Source: Deferribacteres bacterium
GTDB lineage: Bacteria; Nitrospirota; Thermodesulfovibrionia; UBA6902
DNA length: 5,361 bases
Assembly: GCA_030598625.1 (NCBI GenBank)
Contig: JAUVPO010000147.1
Location: 1-5,361, forward strand
Direction of reading: 5' to 3'
The number at the start of each line of letters is the position of its first letter. Within the stretch, counting starts at the first letter, position 1. The notes below the pieces were generated by a model, which was not told the DNA's origin, did no database searches, and was given only the letters and a program-made list of their open reading frames with translations. The position numbers and the translations under genes are program-made. Of this stretch, positions 4,742 through 5,361 are shown in pieces.

Positions 4742-5361
4742 ATGAAAAAAACGGTCTTTATTACGGTCATGATATTAATAGCGTCTTTTTCTTCTGCTGA
4801 AGAGAACAAAATTGCTTCTTCTGAAAAAAGTTCTAATACGGGAATCAAACAAACCATTGAATCCGGAAAGCATGAGATATTTGATTTCAAAAAAGTCAGG
4901 GTCGATCAATTTATAGGGCCTGATGTATGCGAGGGATGTCACTCCGAAATATACGAACAGTGGAACGGCTCCATGCACAGCAGGGCCTTTACTGATCCCC
5001 TCTGGCAATCGGCAACAAAGCTGTTTTTCAAGGAAGCGACCACAGACGATGAACTCCTTGAGATGAAGGCATGTGTAAAATGTCACACGCCGCTTGGTTT
5101 CCGTTCGTATTCCATAACTTCCCCGGCTGATGATTATAACAAGCTCGCAGCGCTCCCTTCTCAGGGGATTTTCTGTAACTGGTGCCATAATATCAGTGAA
5201 GTAAAACATTTAGGCGATGCGGCTTATGAGGTAACGCCCGGAGGGGGAGAAGACGACCCGTCAACAATGCTCGGCCCTTTTAAAGACTCTGATTCACCTT
5301 ATCATCCCACGAGTTATTCAGATCTGCATACCAGGTCCGAGTTCTGCGGGCTGTGTCACAA
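4742..5361 (+). CDS. Exported multihaem c-type cytochrome (cytochrome c554-like), 3'-truncated
   Basis: The frame is open from ATG 4742 to the window end (206 full codons) with no stop, so the gene continues outside. Residues 1-19 form a Sec signal peptide with a likely cut at SSA-E, placing the mature protein outside the inner membrane. Four haem-attachment motifs are visible: CEGCH (63-67), CVKCH (111-115), CNWCH (145-149) and CGLCH (202-206). Other histidines that could be axial ligands include H79, in QWNGSMHSRAF after the first motif, plus H156, H188 and H196. The CXXCH followed by EIYEQW and SMHSRAF resembles the cytochrome c554 family of multihaem cytochromes, which carry electrons in anaerobic respiration or nitrogen and sulfur metabolism. 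More haems may lie downstream, so the final count and subfamily are unknown. The upstream palindromes suggest redox or oxygen control. It lies 97 bp after the tRNA with no terminator seen, so readthrough is possible. Confidence 0.93.
   Translation, partial: MKKTVFITVMILIASFSSAEENKIASSEKSSNTGIKQTIESGKHEIFDFKKVRVDQFIGPDVCEGCHSEIYEQWNGSMHSRAFTDPLWQSATKLFFKEATTDDELLEMKACVKCHTPLGFRSYSITSPADDYNKLAALPSQGIFCNWCHNISEVKHLGDAAYEVTPGGGEDDPSTMLGPFKDSDSPYHPTSYSDLHTRSEFCGLCH

Noticed and set aside
4775..5209. 144-codon - strand open frame at the right end
   Set aside because: The + strand here encodes a signal peptide and several CXXCH motifs in one frame, so this is its antisense shadow.

Overview
The window looks like chromosomal DNA from an anaerobic, Gram-negative bacterium. 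The signs are a lipobox lipoprotein, an exported multihaem c-type cytochrome, an ExeA/MshM-type ATPase and a long TPR protein. This gene mix is typical of lineages such as Nitrospirota/Thermodesulfovibrionia or Desulfobacterota (the former Deltaproteobacteria). That placement is inference from gene content; nothing here fixes the taxon. There is no insertion sequence, CRISPR array, phage gene or integration signature, so the region reads as ordinary, densely packed chromosome.

Left part, + strand: a TPR protein enters from outside the window and ends at 1455. A 143-bp AT-rich gap follows, containing a 12-bp palindrome and a run of degenerate heptamers that carries two TATAAT boxes. A stand-alone ExeA/MshM-type AAA+ ATPase then runs from 1599 to 2429. 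A TPR protein beside an MshM-like ATPase recalls type IV pilus/MSHA or type II secretion loci, but no pilus gene is visible here.

Middle part, - strand: radA (4447 to 3107) and a LolA/LolB-like lipoprotein (3138 to 2458) overlap by 32 bp and very probably form one operon. It converges on the ATPase gene with only 28 bp between the stop codons. radA has a good promoter whose predicted start point falls on the ATG, so a leaderless message is predicted.

Right part, + strand: a CAT-anticodon tRNA (best read as elongator tRNA-Met) with an encoded CCA end lies divergent from radA. It is followed 97 bp later by a multihaem cytochrome c gene that runs off the window with four CXXCH motifs already present. 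The leader of that gene carries two near-identical TGAT-N4-ATCA-like elements 32 bp apart, which resemble FNR/CRP-family sites.

No wholly new system is evident. The points most worth checking are the regulatory layouts: two genes without Shine-Dalgarno sequences sitting directly behind -10 boxes, the heptamer repeat in a promoter, and the paired palindromes before the cytochrome gene.
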